From the NCBI GenBank assembly GCA_003233535.1, contig QIMA01000381.1, forward strand, positions 1 to 6,888: DNA of 6,888 bases, written 5' to 3'. The position numbers and the translations under genes were made by a program. The DNA is from Rhodanobacteraceae bacterium. GTDB lineage: Bacteria > Pseudomonadota > Gammaproteobacteria > Xanthomonadales > SZUA-5. The stretch's first letter is position 1. Every line of letters starts with the position of its first letter. The notes beneath the pieces were generated by a model. That model was given only the letters and a program-made list of their open reading frames with translations, had not been told where the DNA came from and ran no database searches. Of the stretch, positions 1 through 6,638 are shown in pieces.

Positions 1-1027
1 AGCCCATGCCGAGCAGGCCCGAGTTGAACAGTTCGCGCAGCGAGCTCTTCACGCCCTCGGCCCGATCATTAAAAAGAATCAGGTGCAGATCACCCAAATC
101 GCCGCTGGTATTAATGCGCTCAACCTCGGTACGCACCGCCCTACCCGTCTCGACTAGGTTGGCGCCGCGCTCCTTAAAGACATCGATACCGACCGCATAG
201 TTGCCGTCCAAGATGCGCCGATAATCGAGTTCCTGCGGCTGAAAGCGCACGTCCGCGATATCGCGCAGGCGCACACCGGCGTCGGTCACAATCAAATCAC
301 CTATTTGTTCCAAGGTGCGGAACTCGCCCTCAGGCTGAACGCGCAAGCGCATGTCGCCGTGGTTAATCAGGCCGCCAGACATGGAGAAGTTCTCCGACTG
401 CAGCATCTGCGCCAGCGCGTTGATGTCAACCGAATGTGAGGCAACTCGCTCGGGCCGCAGGTCGATATGCACCTCTTCCGGCGCCACCCCGGACAGATCT
501 ACCCGGGCAATGCCGCTGACTCGCTCAAGCGGCCGCTTCACCAAACGTTGGAGCTTGTTGTACTGCCCCCGCAGATCGAAGTTATCGTCTGAGGAGGACA
601 AACGAACGCGCAGAATCGGATCATCGGCGGTAGAGAATTTGAAGACGTTGATGCGACGCACGTCAGCGGGCATCTCAGAACGCGTATTCTCCACTCGCTC
701 GCGTACTTCTGCCACCTTGATCGCCAGGTCGACACCCCAATCGAAGATCATGAAGATCTGCGCATTGTCGGCCCGAGTCTCACTAAAGATCTGCTTGACC
801 CCGTGAACGGTAGACAGCGCCTCTTCAACCGGCCGGGTGATTTCCCGCTCAATCTCCTTCGGCGCCGAACCCTGGTAGGGCACATTGACCGCGATAAACG
901 GCGCGTCTAGCTCTGGAAAGTACTCCAGGGGCAGCTTCTGCGAGGAGATCAAGCCGACCACCACGAGCGAGATGAAGAACATCATCGTGGTGACCGGGCG
1001 TTTCATTGCGAGCCGCGCGATGTTCAT
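1..1027 (-). CDS. RND efflux permease, second of the operon (N-terminal part, runs off window)
   Basis: Inner-membrane permease of the resistance-nodulation-division (AcrB/HAE1-like) superfamily, expected to drive proton-coupled export together with the adaptor and first permease upstream. About 342 residues are visible and the frame is open to the left edge. The protein starts MNIARLAMKRPVTTMMFF, with TM1 at about residues 11-28. The typical post-TM1 segment LPLEYFPELDAPF (about 32-44) follows, then the periplasmic pore-domain part SAPKEIEREITRPVEEAL (about 54-71). The sequence stops near the start of TM2 (about 330 onward), so the proton-relay residues cannot be seen. The ATG at 1027 is supported by a GGAGG seven bases upstream and by a start two bases after the previous stop codon. 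It is clearly different from the first permease, so the two are diverged paralogues and not a recent duplication. Family assignment is firm; the substrate is unknown. Confidence 0.93.
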   Translation of the reverse strand, partial: MNIARLAMKRPVTTMMFFISLVVVGLISSQKLPLEYFPELDAPFIAVNVPYQGSAPKEIEREITRPVEEALSTVHGVKQIFSETRADNAQIFMIFDWGVDLAIKVAEVRERVENTRSEMPADVRRINVFKFSTADDPILRVRLSSSDDNFDLRGQYNKLQRLVKRPLERVSGIARVDLSGVAPEEVHIDLRPERVASHSVDINALAQMLQSENFSMSGGLINHGDMRLRVQPEGEFRTLEQIGDLIVTDAGVRLRDIADVRFQPQELDYRRILDGNYAVGIDVFKERGANLVETGRAVRTEVERINTSGDLGDLHLILFNDRAEGVKSSLRELFNSGLLGMG

Positions 1028-1029
1028 TG

Positions 1030-4000
1030 CTATGCCTCCGCAGGCGCATCAGAGATGCCAGCCAGGCTGCGCTTAGGCAGACTTGCGTGCTCGCCACCGA
1101 AACGGTCGTACAACACCGGAATCAACACCAGGGTAAGCATGGTCGAAAAGCTCAGTCCGCCGATCACGGTAATCGCCAAAGGTCGACGCAGTTCTGCGCC
1201 GTCACCCAGACCAATCGCCATCGGTAGGAACCCAAACAGCGTCGTTATCGTAGTCATCAAGATTGGCCGGAGGCGAGATCGGGCTCCCTCCAACACCGCC
1301 TCACGCCGCGGCATGCCGGCCGCGCGCAGCTGATTGACTCGGTCGATCAGCACGATTGCATTGGAAACGACGATGCCCACCAGCATGATCAAGCCGATGA
1401 ACACCACCACGCTCAACGACATGCTAAACAAGTAGAGTGAGAACACCGCACCCACCAGCGCTAACGGCACCGTGAACAAGATCAGGAACGGGTGGCGCAA
1501 GGACTCAAACTGACTGGCCATCACTAGGTAGACCATGAACACGGCCAGCGCCAGCGCGAACATCAGCGATTCGAACGAGCGCAGCATTTCCTCGTTCTGC
1601 CCGACCACGCGCACCTCAACGCCGGGCGGCAGCACGATGTCGGCTAGCTGAGTCTGCAGCCCGGCCACCGCCGCGCCTAGATCACCCTGCGCAAGGTTGG
1701 CCTGAATCAGCGCGATTCGTTCCTGATCCGAACGCCGGATCTCGCCCGGGCCTTCGGTCACTTCCAGGGTGGCGACCGCCTCTAGCGGAACCGGCCGCTC
1801 GGCGCCCGGATTAATTATCAGGTTGCGCAAATCGGCGACCGAGTTGCGATCGACTTCGCGCGACCGCACTAAAACATCAATCTTGCGATCACCCAAGCTG
1901 TAGCGCGTAGCGATCTCACCGCGCACCTTGCGCACCACCTGGTCAGCGATCTCGCGCACGGTCAGGCCCAAAGCGCCCGCCTTTTCTTGGTCAAAGCGGA
2001 TACGTACCTCGGGATGACCCTGCTCTACGCTGGACTTGACGTCCGCGAACGCGGGATCGGCACGCATCGCCGCCAATACCAAAGCGCTACCTTGCTTAAG
2101 CTGGTCGAGTTCGTAACCGGCGACCTCGACCTCGACCGGTGTGGCGAAACTGAACAGTGCTGGGCGGCCGAATTTCGCCTCGGCTCCAGGAATGCGTTGG
2201 GTGAGCGCACGCAGACTGCTCAAGACCCGCCCCTCGTCGGCTGAGGCCACGCTCTGGTCCAAATCAATCAGCAGTTTCGCAATATTTTCACCGGCTTCAG
2301 TGGGATTAGCGTCTAGGCGCGTACCGCTGCCGGAGACTGCATAGATATGCTCCACACCGTCGATTTTCGTAGCCGCCTCCTGCAGTTGGGCGACGTAGCG
2401 ATCGGTCGCTGCCAGCGGCGTACCCGGAGGCATTTTCAAATCCAACGTGATCTGTCCCTGCGCGAACTCTGGGATCAGCTCCAGACCGAGGCTGCGCAGC
2501 GCACCGAACGACAACGCTAGCAGTGCGACCGACACCAACAGCACCGCGGTCAGATTACGCAACGCGGTCGGCAGCATCTTCGCGTAGGCCGCTTCCGTCG
2601 CGGCATAGGCAGCTTGAACAATACGTGCTGGGCCGGCCAGCACCCACTTCAGCGCAACAAACGGCAGCGCCAGAATCCAAAGGAGGATGGTGACGAGACC
2701 GACAAGCCGCGAGGACGGCCGTTTGTCCGCCTTCTCGTCGACAAAAGACATCGGCGTGCGGGCCTCTAAACTGGCCAGCATGGGGATCAAAGTGACCGCC
2801 ACAACCAGTGAGATGAGCAGCGCAAAAGTGACCGTCAAAGCCTGATCGCGAAACAGCTGGCCGGCGATACCCTCAACGAACACCAGCGGCAAGAACACCG
2901 CGATATGGGTCAGCGTTGAGGCGGTAATGGCCATGCCTACTTCGCTGGCGCCCTGCACCGAGGCTTCAAGCACGCCCAGGCCCTCGCGACGCAACCGCGC
3001 CGTGTTCTCCAAGACCACGATGGCGTTATCGACCACCATGCCGGTGGCCAGGGCGATGCCGCCCAGAGACATTACATTGAGGGTGATGCCCAACTGCTGC
3101 ATGAAGAAAAAGCTGGTAATGATGGACACCGGCAGCGACAGCGAAATGATCACCGTCGCCCAGCCATTACCGAGGAACAGATAGATGGTCAGGATGGCCA
3201 AAACGCCGCCCAGCAGCGCACTTTGAATCACTTCGGAGATCGAACCCTCTATGAAGGTCGATTGATCATCAACGACTACCAACTCCGTGCCTTGCGGCAG
3301 TTCCTTGCGCAGGCGTTCTAACGCGTCCTTGACTCGCCCGGCAACGGCGACGGTATTGGCGTCGCCCTCCTTGTACACGGCGATTTCCACCGATTCGCGA
3401 CCGTCGATGCGAATAATGGCTTGGCGCTCTTTGTATCCGGAACTAATCTCGGCCAGATCTTTGAGCCGAACCAGCCGCCCTTCCGCTGCGACGACAACCA
3501 TCTCGCGCATCTCGTCCAGGGTCAGGAATTGATTGAGAGTGCGGACCAGAAAACGCTGACTGCCCTCTTCCACGCGACCGCCAGAAATATTGACGTTCTC
3601 GCGGCTTAGGCGCTGAATCACGGTGTTCACTGACAGACCTAGCTGGGCCAGCTTCTGCTGATCTACCGCCACCTGAATCTCGTCTTCCAAACCACCGCCG
3701 ATTTTTACCGCGGCGACACCATCGAGCGGCTCCAGGCGCTTAGTCAGCTCCTCATCGGCATGCCGACGCAGGCTCTTCAGAGCATTCTCATCGCTGCCGA
3801 CGTCACCAGCCAATAGACCTAAACGAACCACCGGCTGAGTGGACGGATCAAAGCGCAGCAGCTGTGGTCGAGTAGCTTGCAGCGGCAACTGCAATAGTTC
3901 GAGCTTTTCGCGCACGTCCAGCCCGGCCTGGTCCATGTCCGCACCCCAGGCGAATTCCAAGATGACGTCAGATTGCCCAGTGCGCGATACGCTGGATACG

Positions 4001-4236
4001 CGGCGCACATTCTTGACCACGCCAACGGATTCTTCGATTGGCTCCGAGAGCAGATTCTCGATTTCCGTCGGCGCAGCTCCAGCGAACTCGGTACGCACGG
4101 TGAGCGTGGGGTAGGACAGATCGGGCAGCAGATTGACCTTCAGCCGCGACAGTCCGATCAAGCCGAACAGCACCATCGCCACGGTGAACATCAAGATGGT
4201 CACCCGACGCTGGGTAGCCAGTTCAATGATGCCCAC
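1030..4236 (-). CDS. RND efflux permease, first of the operon (complete, HAE1/AcrB-like)
   Basis: A 1068-residue inner-membrane efflux permease, the normal length for the AcrB-like family. It shows the duplicated RND plan: TM1 at about 13-30, a large periplasmic loop to about 335, TM2-TM6 at about 336-488, TM7 at about 561-580, a second periplasmic loop, then TM8-TM12 at about 888-1042. A further hydrophobic stretch (about 511-535) lies in the cytoplasmic linker. The TM4 motif GMVVDNAIVVLEN (399-411) keeps one acidic residue, D403, but has N404 where AcrB has its second aspartate. In TM10, S958 stands where AcrB has K940, while R988 and T995 match AcrB R971 and T978. The start is GTG, supported by a run of six G six bases upstream; the next in-frame Met is at residue 16, inside TM1. 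It lies between the adaptor and a second permease with two-base gaps. The heavy-metal (CzcA) type is unlikely from the TM4 motif. Substrate not predictable. Confidence 0.95.
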   Translation of the reverse strand: MGIIELATQRRVTILMFTVAMVLFGLIGLSRLKVNLLPDLSYPTLTVRTEFAGAAPTEIENLLSEPIEESVGVVKNVRRVSSVSRTGQSDVILEFAWGADMDQAGLDVREKLELLQLPLQATRPQLLRFDPSTQPVVRLGLLAGDVGSDENALKSLRRHADEELTKRLEPLDGVAAVKIGGGLEDEIQVAVDQQKLAQLGLSVNTVIQRLSRENVNISGGRVEEGSQRFLVRTLNQFLTLDEMREMVVVAAEGRLVRLKDLAEISSGYKERQAIIRIDGRESVEIAVYKEGDANTVAVAGRVKDALERLRKELPQGTELVVVDDQSTFIEGSISEVIQSALLGGVLAILTIYLFLGNGWATVIISLSLPVSIITSFFFMQQLGITLNVMSLGGIALATGMVVDNAIVVLENTARLRREGLGVLEASVQGASEVGMAITASTLTHIAVFLPLVFVEGIAGQLFRDQALTVTFALLISLVVAVTLIPMLASLEARTPMSFVDEKADKRPSSRLVGLVTILLWILALPFVALKWVLAGPARIVQAAYAATEAAYAKMLPTALRNLTAVLLVSVALLALSFGALRSLGLELIPEFAQGQITLDLKMPPGTPLAATDRYVAQLQEAATKIDGVEHIYAVSGSGTRLDANPTEAGENIAKLLIDLDQSVASADEGRVLSSLRALTQRIPGAEAKFGRPALFSFATPVEVEVAGYELDQLKQGSALVLAAMRADPAFADVKSSVEQGHPEVRIRFDQEKAGALGLTVREIADQVVRKVRGEIATRYSLGDRKIDVLVRSREVDRNSVADLRNLIINPGAERPVPLEAVATLEVTEGPGEIRRSDQERIALIQANLAQGDLGAAVAGLQTQLADIVLPPGVEVRVVGQNEEMLRSFESLMFALALAVFMVYLVMASQFESLRHPFLILFTVPLALVGAVFSLYLFSMSLSVVVFIGLIMLVGIVVSNAIVLIDRVNQLRAAGMPRREAVLEGARSRLRPILMTTITTLFGFLPMAIGLGDGAELRRPLAITVIGGLSFSTMLTLVLIPVLYDRFGGEHASLPKRSLAGISDAPAEA
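1035..1039 (-). promoter_or_regulatory. Ribosome binding site of the second RND permease
   Basis: GGAGG on the minus strand, seven bases before the ATG at 1027. It lies inside the last codons of the first permease, so translation of the two permeases is likely coupled. It decides the start of the edge-truncated gene. Confidence 0.8.
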
Positions 4237-4238
4237 GA

Positions 4239-5375
4239 CTAGCCCCCCGTAGCCATAGCGCCGGTAACCTGCGCGGTTTGCGCAGCGCTGCCTCCAGGCA
4301 CCTCAGCAGGCGGGTTGAGGACCTGCACCTTGGTGCCCTCGCGCAGCCCGGATTGACCCAGCGTTACGACAATGGCACCGCTGTCCAAACCAGCACGAAT
4401 CTCCGCCATGCCGTCGCCTACGTGACCCAGCGTCACTGACTGACGACGCGCAACGCCGTCACTGTCGATCTGATAGACCGCGGCATCTTGATCTTCCGCC
4501 AGTAAGGCTTGACGCGGCACGACGAGCACATCGTCGCGCACGTCAAAGATGATCGATAGGCGACCAAACATGCCCGAACGCAATCGACCCTGTTCGTCGC
4601 GGAAGTGGGTAACCACGCGGAAAGTGCCGGATGAGGCGTCAACGACCGGGCTGACTCGCGCGACCACGCCGTCGAAGGGAACGCCGGGGACCGCATCCAC
4701 CAGCATTTTGACCGGCTGACCGGCCTTGATGACCTGCATTTCGCGCTCTGGCACAGCAACCACCGCCTCGAGGGGATCAAAGTCGTCAATCCTGAACAGC
4801 CCCTGGTTCTGCTGGACCAAATTGCCCTCCTTCACCAAGCGTAGGCTAACCACGCCGCTGATCGGCGCACGGATCTGGGTGTAGGACAGCTCCAGTTGCT
4901 GCATCGCCACGATCGCGCGCTGAGTTTCCAAACCAAAGCGGGACTGGTCGAAAGCCTCGTTGGCAATCAACTTGCGGTTGAACATTTTCTGGGCACGCTC
5001 GTAATCGCTTTCCAGCTTGGCCAGGTCAGCCTTGGCTTGAGCCAGGGACAGCCGTTGGCGGTCGGATTCCATTTTCGCCAGGACCTGACCCTTCTTGACC
5101 GTGTCGCCCTCTTCGACGAGTACGTTGAGCACGACGCCGGTGGATTTGGAGACCACTTCGGAGACAGCGACCGCTTCCAGGCTGGCTGTACCGCGGAAGG
5201 CCTGGGTTACTGGCGCGCGTCGAGCGGTGGCGATTTCCACCGGCACGCGCGCTTCGATGGTCTTTTTCTCGCCATCGCTTTGGGCAGTTTGAATCCCGTC
5301 TGCTTCCTGTCCGCAACCGACCAAAGTCAGGCTGGCTAGGGCAAACGCAAAGATTTGGGCAGCAGGCCGATTCAT
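4239..5375 (-). CDS. RND efflux periplasmic adaptor (membrane fusion protein), lipoprotein
   Basis: A 378-residue adaptor of the HlyD/AcrA-like membrane-fusion family, which links inner-membrane RND permeases to an outer-membrane channel. The N-terminus is a lipoprotein signal peptide with lipobox LVGC, predicting lipidation at C21. Then follow the first lipoyl half-motif (about 71-102, with EEGDTVKKGQVLAKME), a short alpha-helical hairpin (about 103-164, charged and coiled-coil-like), the second lipoyl half (about 165-195, YTQIRAPISGVVS), a beta-barrel domain (about 200-280, with GMFGRLSI near 268-275) and a membrane-proximal domain (about 281-353). A Gly/Ala/Thr-rich tail ends the protein. 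The ATG start places the lipobox at the expected distance; the ribosome site is only a weak purine-rich stretch (GAGTGAG). It is the first gene of the operon, and its stop is two bases before the first permease. Family is secure; the drug, metal or lipid exported cannot be read from the sequence. Confidence 0.94.
   Translation of the reverse strand: MNRPAAQIFAFALASLTLVGCGQEADGIQTAQSDGEKKTIEARVPVEIATARRAPVTQAFRGTASLEAVAVSEVVSKSTGVVLNVLVEEGDTVKKGQVLAKMESDRQRLSLAQAKADLAKLESDYERAQKMFNRKLIANEAFDQSRFGLETQRAIVAMQQLELSYTQIRAPISGVVSLRLVKEGNLVQQNQGLFRIDDFDPLEAVVAVPEREMQVIKAGQPVKMLVDAVPGVPFDGVVARVSPVVDASSGTFRVVTHFRDEQGRLRSGMFGRLSIIFDVRDDVLVVPRQALLAEDQDAAVYQIDSDGVARRQSVTLGHVGDGMAEIRAGLDSGAIVVTLGQSGLREGTKVQVLNPPAEVPGGSAAQTAQVTGAMATGG
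4243..4248 (-). promoter_or_regulatory. Ribosome binding site of the first RND permease (supports GTG start)
   Basis: A run of six G on the minus strand, six bases upstream of the GTG at 4236 and inside the last codons of the adaptor gene. It supports GTG as the start codon, since no in-frame ATG occurs before residue 16. Confidence 0.65.
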
Positions 5376-5439
5376 TTTCTGCTCACTCGATTAGAAAGGT
5401 GTGTTACCAGAGTAGAACACCCATACGGAACAATCATGG

Positions 5440-5453
5440 GCATGAAGTCATGC
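5440..5453. promoter_or_regulatory. Candidate operator palindrome upstream of the efflux operon
   Basis: GCATGAAGTCATGC is an inverted repeat with perfect 6-bp arms around a central AG. It lies 65-78 bp upstream of the adaptor start, a position where a dimeric repressor or activator of an efflux operon could bind. No regulator gene is in the window and I could not find a good -35/-10 pair next to it, so its role is inferred from symmetry and position only. Confidence 0.3.
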
Positions 5454-5786
5454 TTGTAGCTTCAGTGACAATCGTCGAGCCCGACCGCAAGCGGGCGTGA
5501 TGGTATGGGAATTGCCGTGACAGCGCGATAGACACCTTCACAGCAACAACGGTTGCAGGCAGAAAGCCGCAAACTATCATCGCTTGGGACCCTGTGAACA
5601 ACTCATCGGCCGCGACGCCGGCCGAAAAGGTCGCCAGTACGTGAAGACCTCGAAGGTCATAGTTTGCGTTCTGGACGAGGGGTCTGACGTAGCTGGCGGC
5701 CCTTTCAGGCCCACCAGGGCGAGGGCCCTTGCGCCCGCCGCGTCGTTGCAGCCCTTTCGCGCCGTAGAACACACCGACCTTCGGGA

Positions 5787-5808
5787 CTGCGCCTAGCGGC
5801 AGGCGCAG
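5787..5808. repeat. GC-rich perfect stem-loop in the intergenic region
   Basis: Arms CTGCGCCT (5787-5794) and AGGCGCAG (5801-5808) pair perfectly across a 6-base loop. It sits 15 bp left of the 26-bp repeat copy and between the wider inverted arms 5737-5751 and 5811-5822, which suggests a folded RNA or a palindromic element. No T-run follows on either strand, so it is not a standard intrinsic terminator. Confidence 0.5.
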
Positions 5809-5822
5809 GACTGCAACGCGGC

Positions 5823-5848
5823 TCGCGCGAGTTCATGAAACATCCGGG
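5823..5848 (+). repeat. 26-bp inverted repeat, left copy, flanking the cytochrome operon
   Basis: This 26-bp sequence, with core gttcatgaaacatccggg at 5831-5848, is exactly the reverse complement of 6639-6664. Allowing one mismatch extends the match to 30 bp (5823-5852 against 6635-6664). By comparison with the palindrome at 6636-6800, the ccggg side is the outer end of a repeated element whose body lies to the left. The sequence left of 5823 does not match that palindrome, so this copy is either a lone end or belongs to a different element. Confidence 0.9.
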
Positions 5849-5850
5849 CT

Positions 5851-5878
5851 AGGACTCTATTGACCAAGACCCTATAAT
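5851..5878 (+). promoter_or_regulatory. Promoter of the cytochrome operon (perfect -10, poor -35)
   Basis: TATAAT at 5873-5878 is a perfect sigma70 -10 box, 53 bp before the first cytochrome ATG. The best -35 at a permitted distance is AGGACT (5851-5856, 16-bp spacer), matching TTGACA only at GAC. A good TTGACC at 5860-5865 is too close (7 bp). The weak -35 hints at an activator. The -35 region touches the edge of the 26-bp repeat, so an element end may form part of this promoter. Confidence 0.45.
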
Positions 5879-5887
5879 CGTCGGCCT

Positions 5888-5902
5888 CCGCGCCTCGCGC
5901 GG
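5888..5902 (+). other. Hairpin in the 5' leader of the cytochrome mRNA
   Basis: CCGCGC (5888-5893) and GCGCGG (5897-5902) pair perfectly over a 3-base loop. If transcription starts shortly after the TATAAT, this stem lies near the 5' end of the mRNA and ends 17 bases before the GGGGAA ribosome site. A role in mRNA stability is possible; no function is shown. Confidence 0.4.
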
Positions 5903-5931
5903 CACTGACTATCTGATCCGGGGAATAGCCG

Positions 5932-6261
5932 ATGAGGCAACTAACTGCCGTGGCGCTCGCGTTGAGCGCCGTCTTAACCGCTGCGGCTCCCGCCTATGCT
6001 GAGGGTGACGCCGAGAGCGGTGAGATCCTTTTCTATACCTGTAGCGGCTGCCACAGCATTGCGGACTACTCCAATACCTACCCGACCTATCGGGTGCCGA
6101 AGATCGGCGGGCAAAACTATGATTACCTAGTAATGGCGCTAACAGCCTACCAATCCGGTACGCGTTCGCACCCGACTATGCGCGCGCAGGGCGAGAGCCT
6201 GTCGGCCCAGGACATCGAAGACATCGCCAGCTTTTTGGCAATCCACAAGCTAGAGTACTAA
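5932..6261 (+). CDS. Periplasmic mono-haem c-type cytochrome, c4-domain-like (first of pair)
   Basis: A 109-residue class I c-type cytochrome. A Sec signal peptide (about 1-23, ending APAYA) sends it to the periplasm, where haem would be attached to CSGCH at residues 37-41 (C37 and C40 bind the haem, H41 is the proximal ligand). The probable distal ligand is M83 in HPTMRAQG. The order of motifs after the haem site, PKIGGQNYDYL (56-66), a YQSGTRS stretch, then LSAQDIEDIASFLA (90-103), is that of single domains of cytochrome c4 and related c5/c553 carriers, here with one haem only. The ATG is preceded by GGGGAA six bases upstream and by a TATAAT promoter. The second cytochrome follows after nine bases. 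It probably shuttles electrons to or from a periplasmic or membrane oxidoreductase; its partner is not visible. It is unlikely to be related functionally to the divergent efflux operon. Confidence 0.92.
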   Translation: MRQLTAVALALSAVLTAAAPAYAEGDAESGEILFYTCSGCHSIADYSNTYPTYRVPKIGGQNYDYLVMALTAYQSGTRSHPTMRAQGESLSAQDIEDIASFLAIHKLEY

Positions 6262-6265
6262 GGAG
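6260..6265 (+). promoter_or_regulatory. Ribosome binding site overlapping the stop codon of the first cytochrome
   Basis: AAGGAG begins inside the TAA stop of the first cytochrome and lies five bases before the ATG at 6271. The overlap indicates translational coupling, so both cytochromes are likely made together. Confidence 0.8.
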
Positions 6266-6270
6266 CAGCC

Positions 6271-6606
6271 ATGCGTCGTTCACTACTTATCGCAACGCTC
6301 GCGCTGCTGTTTGCCACGCCGGCCCTGGCTGGCGACGCGGGCGACGGTCAGAAGAAATCGCAGATCTGCCAAGCGTGCCACGGCACCGACGGCAACGGTA
6401 TCGGCGATCCGCAGTACCCGATCATCGCCGGGCAATACGAAGACTATCTGCTGCATTCGCTGCGTTCTTACAAAAATGGCAGCCGGGAAAATCTGATCAT
6501 GAGTGGCTTTGTAGCCACCCTGAGCGATCAGGACATGGCCGATTTGGCGGCCTATTACGCCGCGCAGCAGGGCCCACTCCAGGATCTACGCGACCTGAAA
6601 AACTAG
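6271..6606 (+). CDS. Periplasmic mono-haem c-type cytochrome, c4/c553-like (second of pair)
   Basis: A 111-residue class I cytochrome c. The signal peptide covers about residues 1-20 (ATPALA then GDAGDG). The haem site is CQACH at 33-37, followed by the glycine-rich HGTDGNGIGDPQYPIIAGQ segment typical of cytochrome c4 and c553. YEDYLLHSLRSYKNGSR (56-72) comes next. The distal haem ligand is probably M77 in NLIMSGFVATLSDQDMADL, a stretch characteristic of the c4 family. The C-terminal helix DLAAYYAAQQ completes the fold. It is closer to the c4 consensus than its neighbour, and the two differ through most of their length. Together they resemble a di-haem c4 split into two proteins, though two independent carriers are equally possible. 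No clear intrinsic terminator follows directly; the long palindrome at 6636-6800 begins 30 bp after the stop codon. Confidence 0.93.
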   Translation: MRRSLLIATLALLFATPALAGDAGDGQKKSQICQACHGTDGNGIGDPQYPIIAGQYEDYLLHSLRSYKNGSRENLIMSGFVATLSDQDMADLAAYYAAQQGPLQDLRDLKN

Positions 6607-6638
6607 ACTCAGGACTCAGATTGAATTGCAGCGTCTAA

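Larger units (their letters stand above)
5376..5931. other. Divergent intergenic region (556 bp) between efflux and cytochrome operons
   Basis: No gene is convincing here. Seen in it, from left to right: a weak inverted repeat GTGTT/AACAC (5401-5420); a 14-bp palindrome (5440-5453); a small hairpin GACCT-cga-AGGTC (5646-5658); a GC-rich stretch (about 5695-5760); distant inverted arms at 5737-5751 and 5811-5822 (gccgcg...ttgcag type); an 8-bp perfect stem-loop (5787-5808); one copy of the 26-bp repeat (5823-5848); a TATAAT box (5873-5878); and a short perfect hairpin in the leader (5888-5902). A 112-codon minus-strand frame with a GTG start (5772-5434) is open but matches no family I recognise. 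The region is much longer than two promoters need. With the repeat end at its right, it may include the remains of a mobile element or an unrecognised small RNA; that is inference. Confidence 0.6.

Noticed and set aside
351..806. Open plus-strand frame of 151 codons
   Set aside because: It lies antisense to the second RND permease, whose minus-strand translation is an unmistakable family member. The Ser/Arg-rich product is a typical shadow of a GC-rich gene.
1030..4236. Heavy-metal (CzcA/CusA-type) permease
   Set aside because: The TM4 motif GMVVDNAIVVLEN and overall sequence resemble the HAE1/drug-type branch, and the adaptor shows no histidine-rich metal segment.
4896..5339. Open plus-strand frame of 147 codons
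   Set aside because: Antisense to the adaptor gene; no recognised motifs, and the opposite strand explains the open frame.
5401..5420. GTGTT/AACAC inverted repeat as an operator
   Set aside because: The arms are only 5 bp with a 10-bp centre lacking symmetry; it is weaker than the palindrome at 5440-5453.
5434..5772. Minus-strand frame of 112 codons in the intergenic region as a gene
   Set aside because: It matches no family I know, starts with GTG and passes through GC-rich stem-loop sequence. I describe it in the intergenic entry but do not call it a CDS.
5860..5878. TTGACC and TATAAT as a -35/-10 pair
   Set aside because: The two hexamers are only 7 bp apart, far short of the 16-18 bp needed. 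Only the TATAAT is kept.
6606..6619. Tandem gactcag duplication after the second cytochrome
   Set aside because: Two 7-bp units without further copies are compatible with chance and show no structure.
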